A stretch of 64,000 nucleotides of DNA, from contig CAZIWL010000002.1 in assembly GCA_964542755.1 (NCBI GenBank), positions 39,592 through 103,591 of the forward strand, written 5' to 3'. The notes beneath the pieces are model-generated. The model did not search any database. It saw only the letters and a program-made list of their open reading frames with translations, and was not told the DNA's origin. Positions 1 through 8,013 of the stretch are shown one piece after another. The DNA is from SKLM01 sp964542755 (lineage in GTDB: Bacteria > Chloroflexota > Anaerolineae > B4-G1). Numbering within the stretch: position 1 is the first letter of the stretch; every line of letters starts with the position of its first letter. A program made the translations under genes and the position numbers.

Positions 1-239
1 TGCTCCAGTCCAGTCCGTACAGCAGCGCCCTTACCTCGGTTCTTCTCGTGGTGATAGACGCGAACCACATCGGGGTGCTCGCGGTCGATGCGGCTCAGCA
101 CCTCTCCCGTCTCATCGGTTGACCCATCGTTAACCACGATGATCTCCCGTTCGATCCCATCAAGCTCCACGGTAAGCACCCGATCGATCAACTCCGCAAC
201 CGTATCGACCTCGTTGAAAACCGGCACGATGATCGACAA
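1..239 (-). CDS. Family 2 glycosyltransferase, N-terminal part (runs off the window)
   Basis: The N-terminal part of a GT-A fold glycosyltransferase. It begins KLSIIVPVFNE, followed by EIIVVNDGSTDET, the nucleotide-sugar binding site and first acidic motif of family 2, and then HHEKNRGKGAAVRTGLE, typical of dolichol-phosphate-mannose-synthase-like members. Such enzymes transfer a sugar from NDP- or GDP-sugar to a lipid carrier at the membrane. No ATG is available. I place the start at TTG 239-237, where homologues usually begin; an upstream AGGAGGAGG at about 20 bases is rather far, so the start is uncertain. The gene follows uridine kinase on the same strand and is probably co-transcribed with it. 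The C-terminal part lies outside the window, so membrane segments and substrate cannot be judged. Confidence 0.75.
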   Translation of the reverse strand, partial: MSIIVPVFNEVDTVAELIDRVLTVELDGIEREIIVVNDGSTDETGEVLSRIDREHPDVVRVYHHEKNRGKGAAVRTGLE

Positions 240-282
240 TTTCGTCGGCCGTCCGACGGGTTCCTCCTCCTGGTTCCGCGGT

Positions 283-918
283 TCAAGTTTCAGTTTGGAA
301 GTCCTCCAACAACATCCCCTTCAAGCGTGCAGCCACCATCTCGATGGCCACCTCATTGAACCCCCCCTCAGGGATGATCACATCAGCGTACCGCTTGCTC
401 GGCTCGACGAACTCCAGGTGCATCGGCCGAACGGTCGAAAGGTACTGCTCACAGACTGACTCCACGCTGCGCCCACGCTCCTCGATGTCGCGGCGAAGAC
501 GCCGGATGAAACGCACGTCGGCGTCTGTATCGATGTAGATCTTCACGTCAAACAGATTCCGCAACTCGAGTTCGACGAAGACCAGAATGCCTTCCACGAT
601 CACCACCGGGGCCACGTCCACGCGCTCTGTCCGTTCCGTGCGCGTGTGTGAGGTAAAATCGTAGATGGGCATCTCGACGGGATGCCCTCGCCGAAGCTCC
701 TGCAGATGCTCGACCAGCAGCGCTGTCTCCAGGGCATCCGGGTGGTCAAAGTTGACCTGGGTTCGGAGCCGTTCAGGAAGATGCCCAAGATCCCGATAAT
801 ACGCATCGTGAGCGATGTACGTGACGTGTTCAGCTCCCACGCGCTCCAGAATGCGGCTCGCCACCGTGGTCTTGCCCGATCCCGTTCCGCCAGCCACACC
901 GATGATGATCGGCTCCAT
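283..918 (-). CDS. udk: Uridine kinase
   Basis: Phosphorylates uridine and cytidine to UMP and CMP in pyrimidine salvage (cytoplasm). The 211-residue protein is the normal length. It starts MEPIIIGVAGGTGSGKTT, with the P-loop GGTGSGKT at about residues 10-17, and continues with HDAYYRD (substrate-binding Asp and Tyr), NFDHPDALE, and VVIVEGILVF (Walker B-like), all family hallmarks. DADVRFIRRLRRDIEERGR is the lid region. It lies 14 bases after the preceding membrane-protein gene and just before the glycosyltransferase, so it is probably the third gene of a four-gene transcript starting at the ResB-like gene. Phosphoribulokinase is the main relative, but the motif set and size favour Udk. Confidence 0.93.
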   Translation of the reverse strand: MEPIIIGVAGGTGSGKTTVASRILERVGAEHVTYIAHDAYYRDLGHLPERLRTQVNFDHPDALETALLVEHLQELRRGHPVEMPIYDFTSHTRTERTERVDVAPVVIVEGILVFVELELRNLFDVKIYIDTDADVRFIRRLRRDIEERGRSVESVCEQYLSTVRPMHLEFVEPSKRYADVIIPEGGFNEVAIEMVAARLKGMLLEDFQTET

Positions 919-932
919 AGCTTCCTTGTCCC

Positions 933-1679
933 TCAGACCGGCTTCACGGCAGCCAACACCAGAAGCAAGGCAGCTACCAGCGTCATAGCAGCCCCCAGCC
1001 TGGCATAGCGCCGAGGCATCAGCCAGTCAGCCGTCCAGGCCAGCCACGCCCCCGACATTCCACCCCGCAGCACAGGATCCGAAGCCACCCACAGGCCGCC
1101 CCTCTGCCAGAGGTTCACCAACCCCGCCGTACCGCAGATGAAGGTTAGCAGACCATACGCCATGGTGCCCGGCCAGGTAAGGGCCGCTCGGCGCGACAGA
1201 GCCGCCTGCAAGGCTTGCCCCAGGGCCCGTCCCCCGATGCCACCACACACTGCCAGCGAAAAGCGCACAGGCGTCACCCAATCACTACTCGTCGGCGCCC
1301 TTCCCGGAGTCACCATCAGGACAAGGGACGTTGAAGCCAGCATCCAGCCGGGCACATAAAGCAGCGATGAACTCCAGCCTGCACGCGCTGAGTCTTCCAC
1401 CCGCAGCGGAACAGCGAGCGCAGCCATGAGCAGCAGGGAGAGCACTGGCCCTTCTAGGGCCTCCTGACCCACCGCACCGGATACCGTCTCCAGGGCCGGA
1501 AGCCCGCTGCCCCAACCGAGGAGGGCACCGATCACCAGAACACCAGCCGCACCCCGTGCGACCGCGTGGGCGCCATCGACAACAGCATGCGCTTCCAGGA
1601 CTGCGCCCAATAGCCCAAGGGTCACTGCTGCCAGCAGGATACCGCAACCCAAACCCACTAGGAGAGCTATCAGACCCAC
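933..1679 (-). CDS. Multi-pass membrane protein next to ResB, unrecognised
   Basis: A 248-residue hydrophobic protein with about seven or eight predicted membrane segments. It starts at GTG 1679, one base after the ResB-like stop, with GGAGG 6-7 bases upstream, so the two genes are translationally linked. I recognise no family with confidence. Residues around 170-215 read TFICGTAGLVNLWQ, then LWVASDP, then SGAWLAW. The spacing loosely recalls the tryptophan-rich WWD haem-handling segment of CcsA, ResB's usual partner in system II cytochrome c maturation, but the diagnostic WGxYWxWDPKE core is absent. A degenerate CcsA-like protein is therefore only a guess drawn from context. Confidence 0.6.
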   Translation of the reverse strand: MGLIALLVGLGCGILLAAVTLGLLGAVLEAHAVVDGAHAVARGAAGVLVIGALLGWGSGLPALETVSGAVGQEALEGPVLSLLLMAALAVPLRVEDSARAGWSSSLLYVPGWMLASTSLVLMVTPGRAPTSSDWVTPVRFSLAVCGGIGGRALGQALQAALSRRAALTWPGTMAYGLLTFICGTAGLVNLWQRGGLWVASDPVLRGGMSGAWLAWTADWLMPRRYARLGAAMTLVAALLLVLAAVKPV

Positions 1680-1680
1680 C

Positions 1681-2859
1681 CTAGACCTCCTCCTTTTCCG
1701 GGCACAACCATGCCGGCAACGGCCCTACACCTTCGACCTTCTCGCCGCTCTCGCGCACCCAGAAGCGTTGTTCCGTCCAAACAAGGCTGCCCACGACCCC
1801 CAAGACCAAGACGGCAACCCCTACTGCGGCAGGAAGCCGCCCCGGGTTGTGGATGGCGGTCGCCCGAACGTAGGGCGCCGTAGTGAATGCCAGTGTCACC
1901 TGAGCCCCGTCGGAGACGGCGGACACGTCGAACGCGGCGTGTCCCCCCTTGTCCGTCACCATCTCCGCAATGATCTCTCCCGTCGGGCTACCGTAGATCT
2001 GGACGTCCGCGCGGGCGTAAGGTTCGTCCGATCGCGGCGTGAGCCGGACCACCAGCTCTGCGGATGGAATCGCGAAGTAGGCATCCCCGGTGAGTGCGAC
2101 ACGCAGGGTACCACTCGGTTCGGCGTCCGGTTTCAATACAAGCCCTAGAGGCTCGCCTTCAGCGTCAACCGCCTCCGCCACGACGCCCGGTCCCGTCTCT
2201 CCCAGGAATGCTACGATGCTCGGATCGTGCCGAAGCTCCCCATCTTCCCCAAGAGCCATCCAACCAGCACCCTCCTGCAGCGAAACGCGTTCCCTCTCTT
2301 GGAGGATGACGTCCGTGGCTCGCCATCCGAACACCTGGAACAGAAGCAGCCCTAGCAAGAGCAGAAGAGCTCCCACATGCGCTGCCAAGGGCAAGACCAG
2401 GGACCACGGCCACCGATCGACCTGCGCCTCCGATGAAGCTCTCTGTACCCGATAGTGACGTCCGCGAAGGGCCTCCAACAAACTGGCGAAATCCCAGTCG
2501 TCCACCTCTTCCCAGTCTCCCTCCACCTTCGCGCTGTCCCGGCCCCTCCCCAGCCGATCCATGCCCTCAGCCACCCGGAGAAGGAGTATCCCCGCGAGAA
2601 CCGCCAGCAGTCCCCGGAACGTCAACGATGACGTGATTCTGAAGAGGCCAAGGGTCTGGAGCAGAGGGGTCGCATCACCAAAGCGTGCCTGCATCTGGGA
2701 GAGCCAGCGAGCGTAGTCTACGTCGGAGGACGGTTGCTGCGGAATCCACGCCGTGAGCGTCAAACCCAGTGCGATACCTACCAAGAGAACGACCAGCATA
2801 CGATCGCTGATCGCAAATCGCCACACCACACGCCAGGGATCGGGAGATTGCTCAGCCAT
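1681..2859 (-). CDS. ResB/Ccs1-like cytochrome c biogenesis membrane protein
   Basis: Resembles ResB (Ccs1), which with CcsA delivers haem to apocytochromes c outside the membrane. The 392-residue protein has an N-terminal membrane segment (RMLVVLLVGIALGLTL), then TAWIPQQP, matching the family's xxIPQ turn. YARWLSQMQARFG and a second and third membrane segment follow. A large extracytoplasmic beta-rich part spans about residues 185-340, and the last membrane helix (AAVGVAVLVLGVVGSLVW) lies near the C terminus. Start ATG 2859 (MAEQS) is chosen because AGAGG lies five bases upstream and any longer form would run into the tRNA terminator. It heads the transcript containing the membrane protein and udk. 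Family assignment rests on topology and the IPQ motif, so it is moderate. Confidence 0.7.
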   Translation of the reverse strand: MAEQSPDPWRVVWRFAISDRMLVVLLVGIALGLTLTAWIPQQPSSDVDYARWLSQMQARFGDATPLLQTLGLFRITSSLTFRGLLAVLAGILLLRVAEGMDRLGRGRDSAKVEGDWEEVDDWDFASLLEALRGRHYRVQRASSEAQVDRWPWSLVLPLAAHVGALLLLLGLLLFQVFGWRATDVILQERERVSLQEGAGWMALGEDGELRHDPSIVAFLGETGPGVVAEAVDAEGEPLGLVLKPDAEPSGTLRVALTGDAYFAIPSAELVVRLTPRSDEPYARADVQIYGSPTGEIIAEMVTDKGGHAAFDVSAVSDGAQVTLAFTTAPYVRATAIHNPGRLPAAVGVAVLVLGVVGSLVWTEQRFWVRESGEKVEGVGPLPAWLCPEKEEV

Positions 2860-2889
2860 AGAGCCTCTGATGAGAGCGAGGTGCACCAT

Positions 2890-2914
2890 AACAAGAAGGC
2901 CCCGAAATGGGGCC
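2890..2914 (-). terminator. Rho-independent terminator of tRNA-Thr
   Basis: On the minus strand a GC-rich hairpin (stem GGCCCC/GGGGCC at 2898-2903 and 2909-2914, five-base loop) is followed by TTCTTGTT. It lies 10 bases downstream of the tRNA and just before the ResB-like start. Confidence 0.8.
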
Positions 2915-2923
2915 CAGTCGGAG

Positions 2924-2996
2924 AGCCACCCTTGGGAATCGAACCCAAAACCTACCACTTACGAAGCGGTTGCTCTACCGATTGAGCTAGGGTGGC
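2924..2996 (-). tRNA. tRNA-Thr (anticodon CGT)
   Basis: The minus strand folds into a 73-base cloverleaf. The acceptor stem is GCCACCC/GGGTGGC with discriminator T. The D arm is GCTC...GAGC. The anticodon arm is ACCGC-TTCGTAA-GTGGT, giving anticodon CGT, which reads ACG. The T arm is TTGGG-TTCGATT-CCCAA. No CCA is encoded; CTC follows the discriminator, so CCA must be added after transcription. It has its own promoter and terminator and forms a single-gene unit. Confidence 0.97.
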
Positions 2997-3008
2997 TCGC
3001 AGCTGAGT

Positions 3009-3036
3009 ATTATACCAACAAACGCGCCCTTGGCAA
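3009..3036 (-). promoter_or_regulatory. Sigma70-type promoter for tRNA-Thr
   Basis: On the minus strand TTGCCA (3036-3031), a 16-base spacer, then a perfect TATAAT (3014-3009). Predicted start is near 3002, six bases before the mature tRNA 5' end. Confidence 0.85.
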
Positions 3037-3141
3037 ATGTGACCCTCTGACCCGTAGGACGTCTCCTGTACTCGCGAGGCCTCGATGGAACACCGATGAC
3101 GGAGGCGGGATAGGGAGGAACCTTCCCATAAGACCGGAATC

Positions 3142-3169
3142 TTGCCACCCCATGGCGCCGTGTTATGAT
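3142..3169 (+). promoter_or_regulatory. Promoter of the MFS gene, predicted leaderless transcript
   Basis: TTGCCA (3142-3147), 16 bases, TATGAT (3164-3169). The expected start point, near 3176, coincides with the ATG at 3177, so the mRNA should have little or no leader. No SD precedes that ATG, which agrees. Confidence 0.7.
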
Positions 3170-3176
3170 TATCGGG

Positions 3177-4457
3177 ATGCGAACCGAAGACACCACATCA
3201 CCCCCCTGGAAAAAGAACCTCCGCGCCATCTGGTTCGCCGAGTTGGTCGCCATCGTCGGCTTCACTGTGGTCATCCCCATCCTCCCCCTCTACGTTCGAG
3301 AGCTAGGCGTCACGGGAGAGAGCGAAATCCGGCTTTGGTCAGGCGTGATCTTCTCGGCCCAGGCCGTCACCATGGCCATTTTTGGGCCAATCTGGGGTGC
3401 CCTCAGTGACCGCTATGGGCGCAAGGTCATGGTTGAGCGCGCAATGCTCACGGGTGCGTTCATCATAACACTGATGGGACTCGTCCAAACACCCGAGCAG
3501 CTCGTGCTCCTCCGTGCTCTTCAGGGCGCGCTCACTGGAACGGTGACCGCCGCCACGGCCCTCGTCGCCACCTCAGCACCGGAAGACAAGACCGGTTACG
3601 CCCTTGGCACACTACAGATGGCCGTCTACGTGGGGGCGTCAGCCGGCCCCCTGCTTGGGGGTCTGGTTGCCGACACCCTCGGCTACCGCTCGGCGTTTTT
3701 CATCACAGGCGCCCTCTTGCTCATAGCAACCATCTTCGTGCTCGTGCTCGTTGAGGAACCGAGGCGCGGCGACCGGCAAACTCGGGACTGTGGCCTCGAT
3801 CCCGCAGCAGGCCTTCGTCAGCGTCTGGCGCGCCAGGTGGCTCCCATCCTGTCGTCGCCCCCTCTCTTGGCGATCCTGACCATGCACGTGATCCTGCGAC
3901 TGGCTGCACGCCTATCCCAACCCACCCTGCCCCTTTTTGTCGAGTCCCTTGCCCCAACGGAGGCACGCATAGCCACCCTCACGGGGCTTATCAGTGGCGC
4001 CAACGCACTGGGGGGCGCTCTAGGTGGCCGCCAGCTCGGGGCCCTTGGCGACCGTTTGGGATATCGCACCATCATGGTAACCTGCGCCCTGGGCTCCGTG
4101 CTCTGCTACGTGCCCCAGTCCCTGGTGGCCCGATCCTGGTGGCTCATCCCCCTGCAAGCCGTGGCGGGGCTGGCCATGGGTGGCATCCTGGCCGCCGTCA
4201 GTGCCTCCCTGGCCGCGCTGGCTCCCCGCGGGAAGGAGGGCATCGTCTACGGCATCGACGCGAGCGTTGTCTCCGTAGCGAACGTCATCGGCCCGATGAC
4301 GGGCAGCTCCTTGGCAGCTTGGCTTGGTCTTCGGGCCCCTTTCCTTGCAGCTGCTGTGGTCTTTGGAGTCGGCGCCGCAGCTGGCAGGCGCCTCCTTCCC
4401 AAGCCCGCCCATGAAATCCTTGACCAGGCGAAGACGGAGGGTATAATCAGTCCGTAG
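3177..4457 (+). CDS. Major facilitator superfamily transporter (drug/sugar efflux type)
   Basis: A 12-helix inner-membrane antiporter or uniporter of the MFS. The loop between helices 2 and 3 carries the signature GALSDRYGRKVM, and the second half repeats it as GALGDRLGYR. LRALQGALTG and AVASMGxPLLGG-like segments in helices 4-5 resemble the DHA1/TetA multidrug efflux group. Length, 426 residues, is typical. The start at 3177 (MRTEDTT) is preferred over ATG 3165, because 3165 lies inside the predicted -10 box. A cytoplasmic central loop (about residues 195-215) is rich in Arg and Asp. The gene is transcribed alone from its own promoter; the next promoter lies in its last codons. Substrate cannot be predicted. 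Confidence 0.88.
   Translation: MRTEDTTSPPWKKNLRAIWFAELVAIVGFTVVIPILPLYVRELGVTGESEIRLWSGVIFSAQAVTMAIFGPIWGALSDRYGRKVMVERAMLTGAFIITLMGLVQTPEQLVLLRALQGALTGTVTAATALVATSAPEDKTGYALGTLQMAVYVGASAGPLLGGLVADTLGYRSAFFITGALLLIATIFVLVLVEEPRRGDRQTRDCGLDPAAGLRQRLARQVAPILSSPPLLAILTMHVILRLAARLSQPTLPLFVESLAPTEARIATLTGLISGANALGGALGGRQLGALGDRLGYRTIMVTCALGSVLCYVPQSLVARSWWLIPLQAVAGLAMGGILAAVSASLAALAPRGKEGIVYGIDASVVSVANVIGPMTGSSLAAWLGLRAPFLAAAVVFGVGAAAGRRLLPKPAHEILDQAKTEGIISP
4420..4447 (+). promoter_or_regulatory. Promoter of the dnaD-like/loader operon
   Basis: TTGACC (4420-4425), 16 bases, TATAAT (4442-4447), inside the last codons of the MFS gene. Predicted start is near 4454, giving a leader of about 40 bases before the DnaD-domain gene. 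Confidence 0.8.
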
Positions 4458-4494
4458 CCTGCATCTCGCTGCACATCTACTGCCAGCCTCATCA

Positions 4495-5175
4495 ATGAAG
4501 ACATTCAGCGGTTTCCCCTCAGGCAAAGTCGCCATGGTGGGTATTCCCCGTCTGGCCTTCACGGAGCTTCTGCCGCTCATCGACGACCTGGCAGAGTTGA
4601 AGCTCACCTTCCACGTTCTCTGGCGGCTCAGCGAGCAGCGTGGTAAGGCGCGCTACCTCAGTCTCGACGATCTGGCCTCCGACCATAGGCTGCTCGCCAG
4701 TCTCAATGAGACGCTGAGTGACCGATCAGCGGTGACAGCACTTCACAACGCCCTGGACCGTGCCGTCGAGCGAGGCACGCTCTTGCAGGTCAAGTCCTCG
4801 GGGAGCGCTGGAGGTGAGACCCTCTATTTCGCCAACACGGCCAAGGGCCGTACCGCTGCCGAGGCCGTGGCACGAGGCGACCTGCCCGATAGGATCGAGC
4901 CCGATGAACGTCCCAACATCTTCACTCTCTACGAGCAGAATATTGGTATCCTTACTCCTCTCATCGTAGAGGAGTTGCGCGAGGCTGAACAGTCCTACCC
5001 TGCAACTTGGATCGACGATGCCTTCCGCGAGGCCGTGGACCTCAACAAACGCAGCTGGCGGTATATCCGTGCTATCCTGGAGCGCTGGGAGAGCGACGGT
5101 AGAGGTGACAGACCCGACCCGGAAAAGAGACGACGCGACATCGACGGGAAATACGGTGAATACATCAAGCACTGA
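4495..5175 (+). CDS. DnaD-domain primosomal protein
   Basis: A DnaD/DnaB-like replication-restart protein of 226 residues. The N-terminal half (about 1-120) looks like the winged-helix DDBH1 region: VGIPRLAFTELLPLIDDLAELK, then helices ending LWRLSEQ. The C-terminal half (about 140-210) is the DnaD helical domain: FTLYEQNIGILTPLIVEELR followed by WIDDAFREAVDLNKRSWRYI and then RAILERW, which matches the conserved YxxxIL-W end. DnaD proteins bind DNA and help load the replicative helicase. The next gene overlaps its 3' end by 20 bases and encodes DnaC-like ATPase domains, so the pair very likely forms a helicase-loading module. Start ATG 4495 is about 40 bases after the predicted transcription start. 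Confidence 0.88.
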   Translation: MKTFSGFPSGKVAMVGIPRLAFTELLPLIDDLAELKLTFHVLWRLSEQRGKARYLSLDDLASDHRLLASLNETLSDRSAVTALHNALDRAVERGTLLQVKSSGSAGGETLYFANTAKGRTAAEAVARGDLPDRIEPDERPNIFTLYEQNIGILTPLIVEELREAEQSYPATWIDDAFREAVDLNKRSWRYIRAILERWESDGRGDRPDPEKRRRDIDGKYGEYIKH

Positions 5176-6508
5176 CCAAGGTTCAGCGCCACCAGGGCCG
5201 ACGACAGAGGGCAACCAGTCACAAGACGACCAGATCTGCCCCGCCTGCAAGGGCTTAGGATACGTTCGAGCGGATGTGCCTGTCAATCATCCCGACTTTG
5301 GCAGACTCGTCCCTTGCGCTTGCCGGCAGAAGGAGATCACCGAGCAGCGGATCACCGCGCTCCGGACCCTCAGTGAGCTCTCAGTACTGGGACGTATGAC
5401 CTTCGAAGCCTTTGAGCCCGAGGGCCACGGGCTGCCGCCCGACAAGGCCCGGAACCTCCGCTGGGCATTCGATACGGCCCACGCATTCGCCGAAGATCCA
5501 GACGGGTGGCTTGTTCTGCGTGGCGGGTACGGGTGCGGAAAGACGCACCTGGCCGCGGCCATCGCCAATGCCTGCGTAGAACGAGGACGCCCAGTCCTTT
5601 TCCTCACGGTGCCTGACTTGCTGGACCATCTCCGTGCCACCTTCGCTCCGTCGGAACCCGAGAACCACGTCACTCCGTACCAAACGAGATTCCACGAGAT
5701 TCGGACAGTCCCCGTCCTCATTCTTGATGATCTCGGCACCGAGTCGGCCACGATGTGGGCTCGTGAGAAACTCTACCAGATCTTCAACCACAGATACAAC
5801 GCCAGGCTCCCCACGGTGGTGACCACTAACCACGAGCTCGAGGAGATTCCGCTCCGCCTCCGCTCCCGACTGGTCGATCCGGATCTGAGCCAGATCGTGT
5901 CCATCCAAGCCCCGGATTACCGCGGAACGGGCGACACAATGCAGAAGCCCCGCGAGTTGAGCACCCTCCATCTCCACGCGAAGCAAACCTTTGAGACCTT
6001 CGATCTTCGCAAGCACGAGCTGCCCAGACCCCAGGCTGAGAACCTCGAACGGGCCTTCAATATGGCGCGAGACTTCGCGGTGAACCGCCCCGATGAGTGG
6101 TTGCTCCTCACTGGAACCTACGGTTGCGGCAAGACTCACTTGGCCGCGGCGATCGCCAACTTCCGTGCCGGGCAAGCCGAGCAGCCGCTCTTCATCGTAG
6201 TGCCCGATCTTCTAGATCATCTCCGTGCTACCTTTGATCCTCAGAGCCCCGTGCCTTTCGACAGACGTTTTGAGGACATGCGTTTGGCCTCCTTCCTAAT
6301 CCTGGACGACCTGGGCACGGAGTCGGCCACCCCCTGGTCCAGGGAGAAACTCTACCAGCTCTTCGACTATCGCTACAATGCTCGTTTGCCGACCGTCATC
6401 ACCACGACCGTGAACGTCGACAAGTGGGACCCACGCCTCCGAAGCAGGGCTCTGGACGCGAGCCTGTGCACGGTCTTTGAGATCCTGGCGCCGCCCTATC
6501 GGCGGTGA
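5156..6508 (+). CDS. DnaC/IstB-like helicase loader with two tandem AAA+ domains
   Basis: A 450-residue protein built from two homologous ATPase domains. The N terminus has a possible zinc site, CPAC (residues 28-31) plus CAC (54-56), as in DnaC/DnaI loaders. Domain 1 has Walker A GGYGCGKTH (about 123-131), VPDLLDHLRATF, Walker B LILDDLG (188-194) and TTN sensor. Domain 2 repeats all of it: GTYGCGKTH (320-328), VPDLLDHLRATF, LILDDLG (381-387), TTT sensor. Both have an LRSR arginine motif near the end. DnaC-like proteins open or deliver the DnaB ring. Start GTG 5156 is preferred (GGGA seven bases upstream); it overlaps the DnaD stop by 20 bases, implying coupling. GTG 5105 is possible. IstB of IS21 is a relative, but no transposase is present. 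Confidence 0.87.
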   Translation: MNTSSTDQGSAPPGPTTEGNQSQDDQICPACKGLGYVRADVPVNHPDFGRLVPCACRQKEITEQRITALRTLSELSVLGRMTFEAFEPEGHGLPPDKARNLRWAFDTAHAFAEDPDGWLVLRGGYGCGKTHLAAAIANACVERGRPVLFLTVPDLLDHLRATFAPSEPENHVTPYQTRFHEIRTVPVLILDDLGTESATMWAREKLYQIFNHRYNARLPTVVTTNHELEEIPLRLRSRLVDPDLSQIVSIQAPDYRGTGDTMQKPRELSTLHLHAKQTFETFDLRKHELPRPQAENLERAFNMARDFAVNRPDEWLLLTGTYGCGKTHLAAAIANFRAGQAEQPLFIVVPDLLDHLRATFDPQSPVPFDRRFEDMRLASFLILDDLGTESATPWSREKLYQLFDYRYNARLPTVITTTVNVDKWDPRLRSRALDASLCTVFEILAPPYRR

Positions 6509-6688
6509 CTGAGAGCGTGCAACTCAGGCCACACACGACACCATGGCCGGGCGTATAGACGCGGAGCACAAGTCTGGATGAGCACCCCACGTGTGGTGAC
6601 GTTGGGAGCGCTCGTGCACGCGTATCCGGCAGTGCCCGGAAGAGACCGTGCATTGGCATGATCTGAGAAGGACCTTCAAGGACACCTT

Positions 6689-7789
6689 ATGGCTTTTCAA
6701 CTCATAACAACCAGCAACCGGGCTCGCGCTGGCCTGTTGAGTACCCCGCACGGTGACGTTCCCACACCCGTCTTCTGTCCCGTGGGGACTCACGCTACCG
6801 TTAAAGCCGTCGCCCCTCGCGACCTGCACGACCTTGGGACCACGCAGATCCTCGCCAACGCCTATCACCTCCATCTCCGACCTGGGGACGAGCTGATCGC
6901 TGAGATGGGAGGGCTGCACAAGTTCATGGCCTGGGACGGCCCTATCCTCACAGATTCGGGGGGCTATCAGATCTTCAGTCTGGCCGAGCGCCGCAAGGTC
7001 GACGCGGACGGGGTGACCTTTCGCTCCCATATCGACGGCTCCGAGCAGCGCTTTACGCCCGAATCCGTCATCCGCATCCAGGAGAACCTCGGTGCAGATT
7101 TCATCACTTGCCTGGATGAATGCGCCGAGCCCTTCGAGCGGGACTACAATTTGGAGGCCATGGAGAGGACCCACGCGTGGGCCGAGCGCTGCAAGGCCGC
7201 CAAGAGCCGTCCCGATCAGGAGTTGTTTGGCATCGTCCAGGGAGGCATCTTCCCCGATCTGCGCGAGCGCTCTGCCCGGTATCTCACTGGCCTTGACTTC
7301 GATCAATACGCCATTGGGGGGCTAAGCGTGGGTGAGACAAAGGTCCAGATGCACCGCATTCTGGACGTATTGGATGCCATCCTGCCCCATGATCGCGTCC
7401 GCTACCTAATGGGTGTCGGGACGCCCCAGGACTTGGTCGAGTGCACCGCCCGCGGCGTAGACATGTTTGATTGCGTATTGCCCACCCGGATGGCGCGAAA
7501 CGGCGGTGTGCTGACCCGTCTCGGACGGCTCAACATCAGCAACGCCCAATTCACCGATGATCCGCGCCCTCTGGAGCCCGGGTGCACCTGCTACGCATGC
7601 ACTCACTTCAGTCGAGCCTATCTTCGGCATCTCAACTGGGCCAACGAGATCCTGGGGCATCAGCTGATCACGATTCATAACCTACACGTGATGCTGTCCA
7701 TCGCCCGGGAGATTCGCGAGGCCGTCCTCCAGAACAGATTCCAGGCCTACCGCGAGGCCTTCTGGGAGGCCAGACGAGCGGAGGAATAG
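6689..7789 (+). CDS. tgt: Queuine tRNA-ribosyltransferase
   Basis: Exchanges guanine-34 for the queuine precursor preQ1 in tRNAs with GUN anticodons. The 366-residue protein has the standard length and motifs: ILTDSGGYQIFSL (substrate Asp), GGLSVGE, the catalytic segment MFDCVLPTRMARNG with nucleophilic Asp, and the zinc site CTCYAC with a downstream His near ITIHNLH. It stands alone; 180 bases separate it from the loader gene and I see no clear promoter in them. No other queuosine gene is in the window. Confidence 0.96.
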   Translation: MAFQLITTSNRARAGLLSTPHGDVPTPVFCPVGTHATVKAVAPRDLHDLGTTQILANAYHLHLRPGDELIAEMGGLHKFMAWDGPILTDSGGYQIFSLAERRKVDADGVTFRSHIDGSEQRFTPESVIRIQENLGADFITCLDECAEPFERDYNLEAMERTHAWAERCKAAKSRPDQELFGIVQGGIFPDLRERSARYLTGLDFDQYAIGGLSVGETKVQMHRILDVLDAILPHDRVRYLMGVGTPQDLVECTARGVDMFDCVLPTRMARNGGVLTRLGRLNISNAQFTDDPRPLEPGCTCYACTHFSRAYLRHLNWANEILGHQLITIHNLHVMLSIAREIREAVLQNRFQAYREAFWEARRAEE

Positions 7790-7945
7790 GCCTAGGCCTC
7801 AGCGGGTCGGCACTTTTCCAGGCGGATGACCGGCGAGAGGGAGTCTCTCGATGGGCCGCTAAGTGGGTGCTTCACCGGCTTTGTCGCCAAGCCGCCCGAC
7901 GGGACGAAGAAGTACCGCCCCCGACCTAACTAAGTCAGGAACGAA

Positions 7946-7985
7946 ACGACCTCGCTCACCGATTGAGACCAGTGACCGAGGTCGT
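7946..7985. terminator. Inverted repeat between convergent tgt and ygfK
   Basis: ACGACCTCG (7946-7954) pairs with CGAGGTCGT (7977-7985) across a 22-base loop. Position between two convergent stops suggests a terminator for one or both, although no T run is present on either side. Confidence 0.4.
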
Positions 7986-8013
7986 TCCGTATCACAGTGA
8001 CGTCGCGGGGCTT

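Noticed and set aside
5156..6508. IS21-type IstB (mobile element)
   Set aside because: No istA transposase or terminal repeats; coupling to a DnaD gene fits a replication role better.
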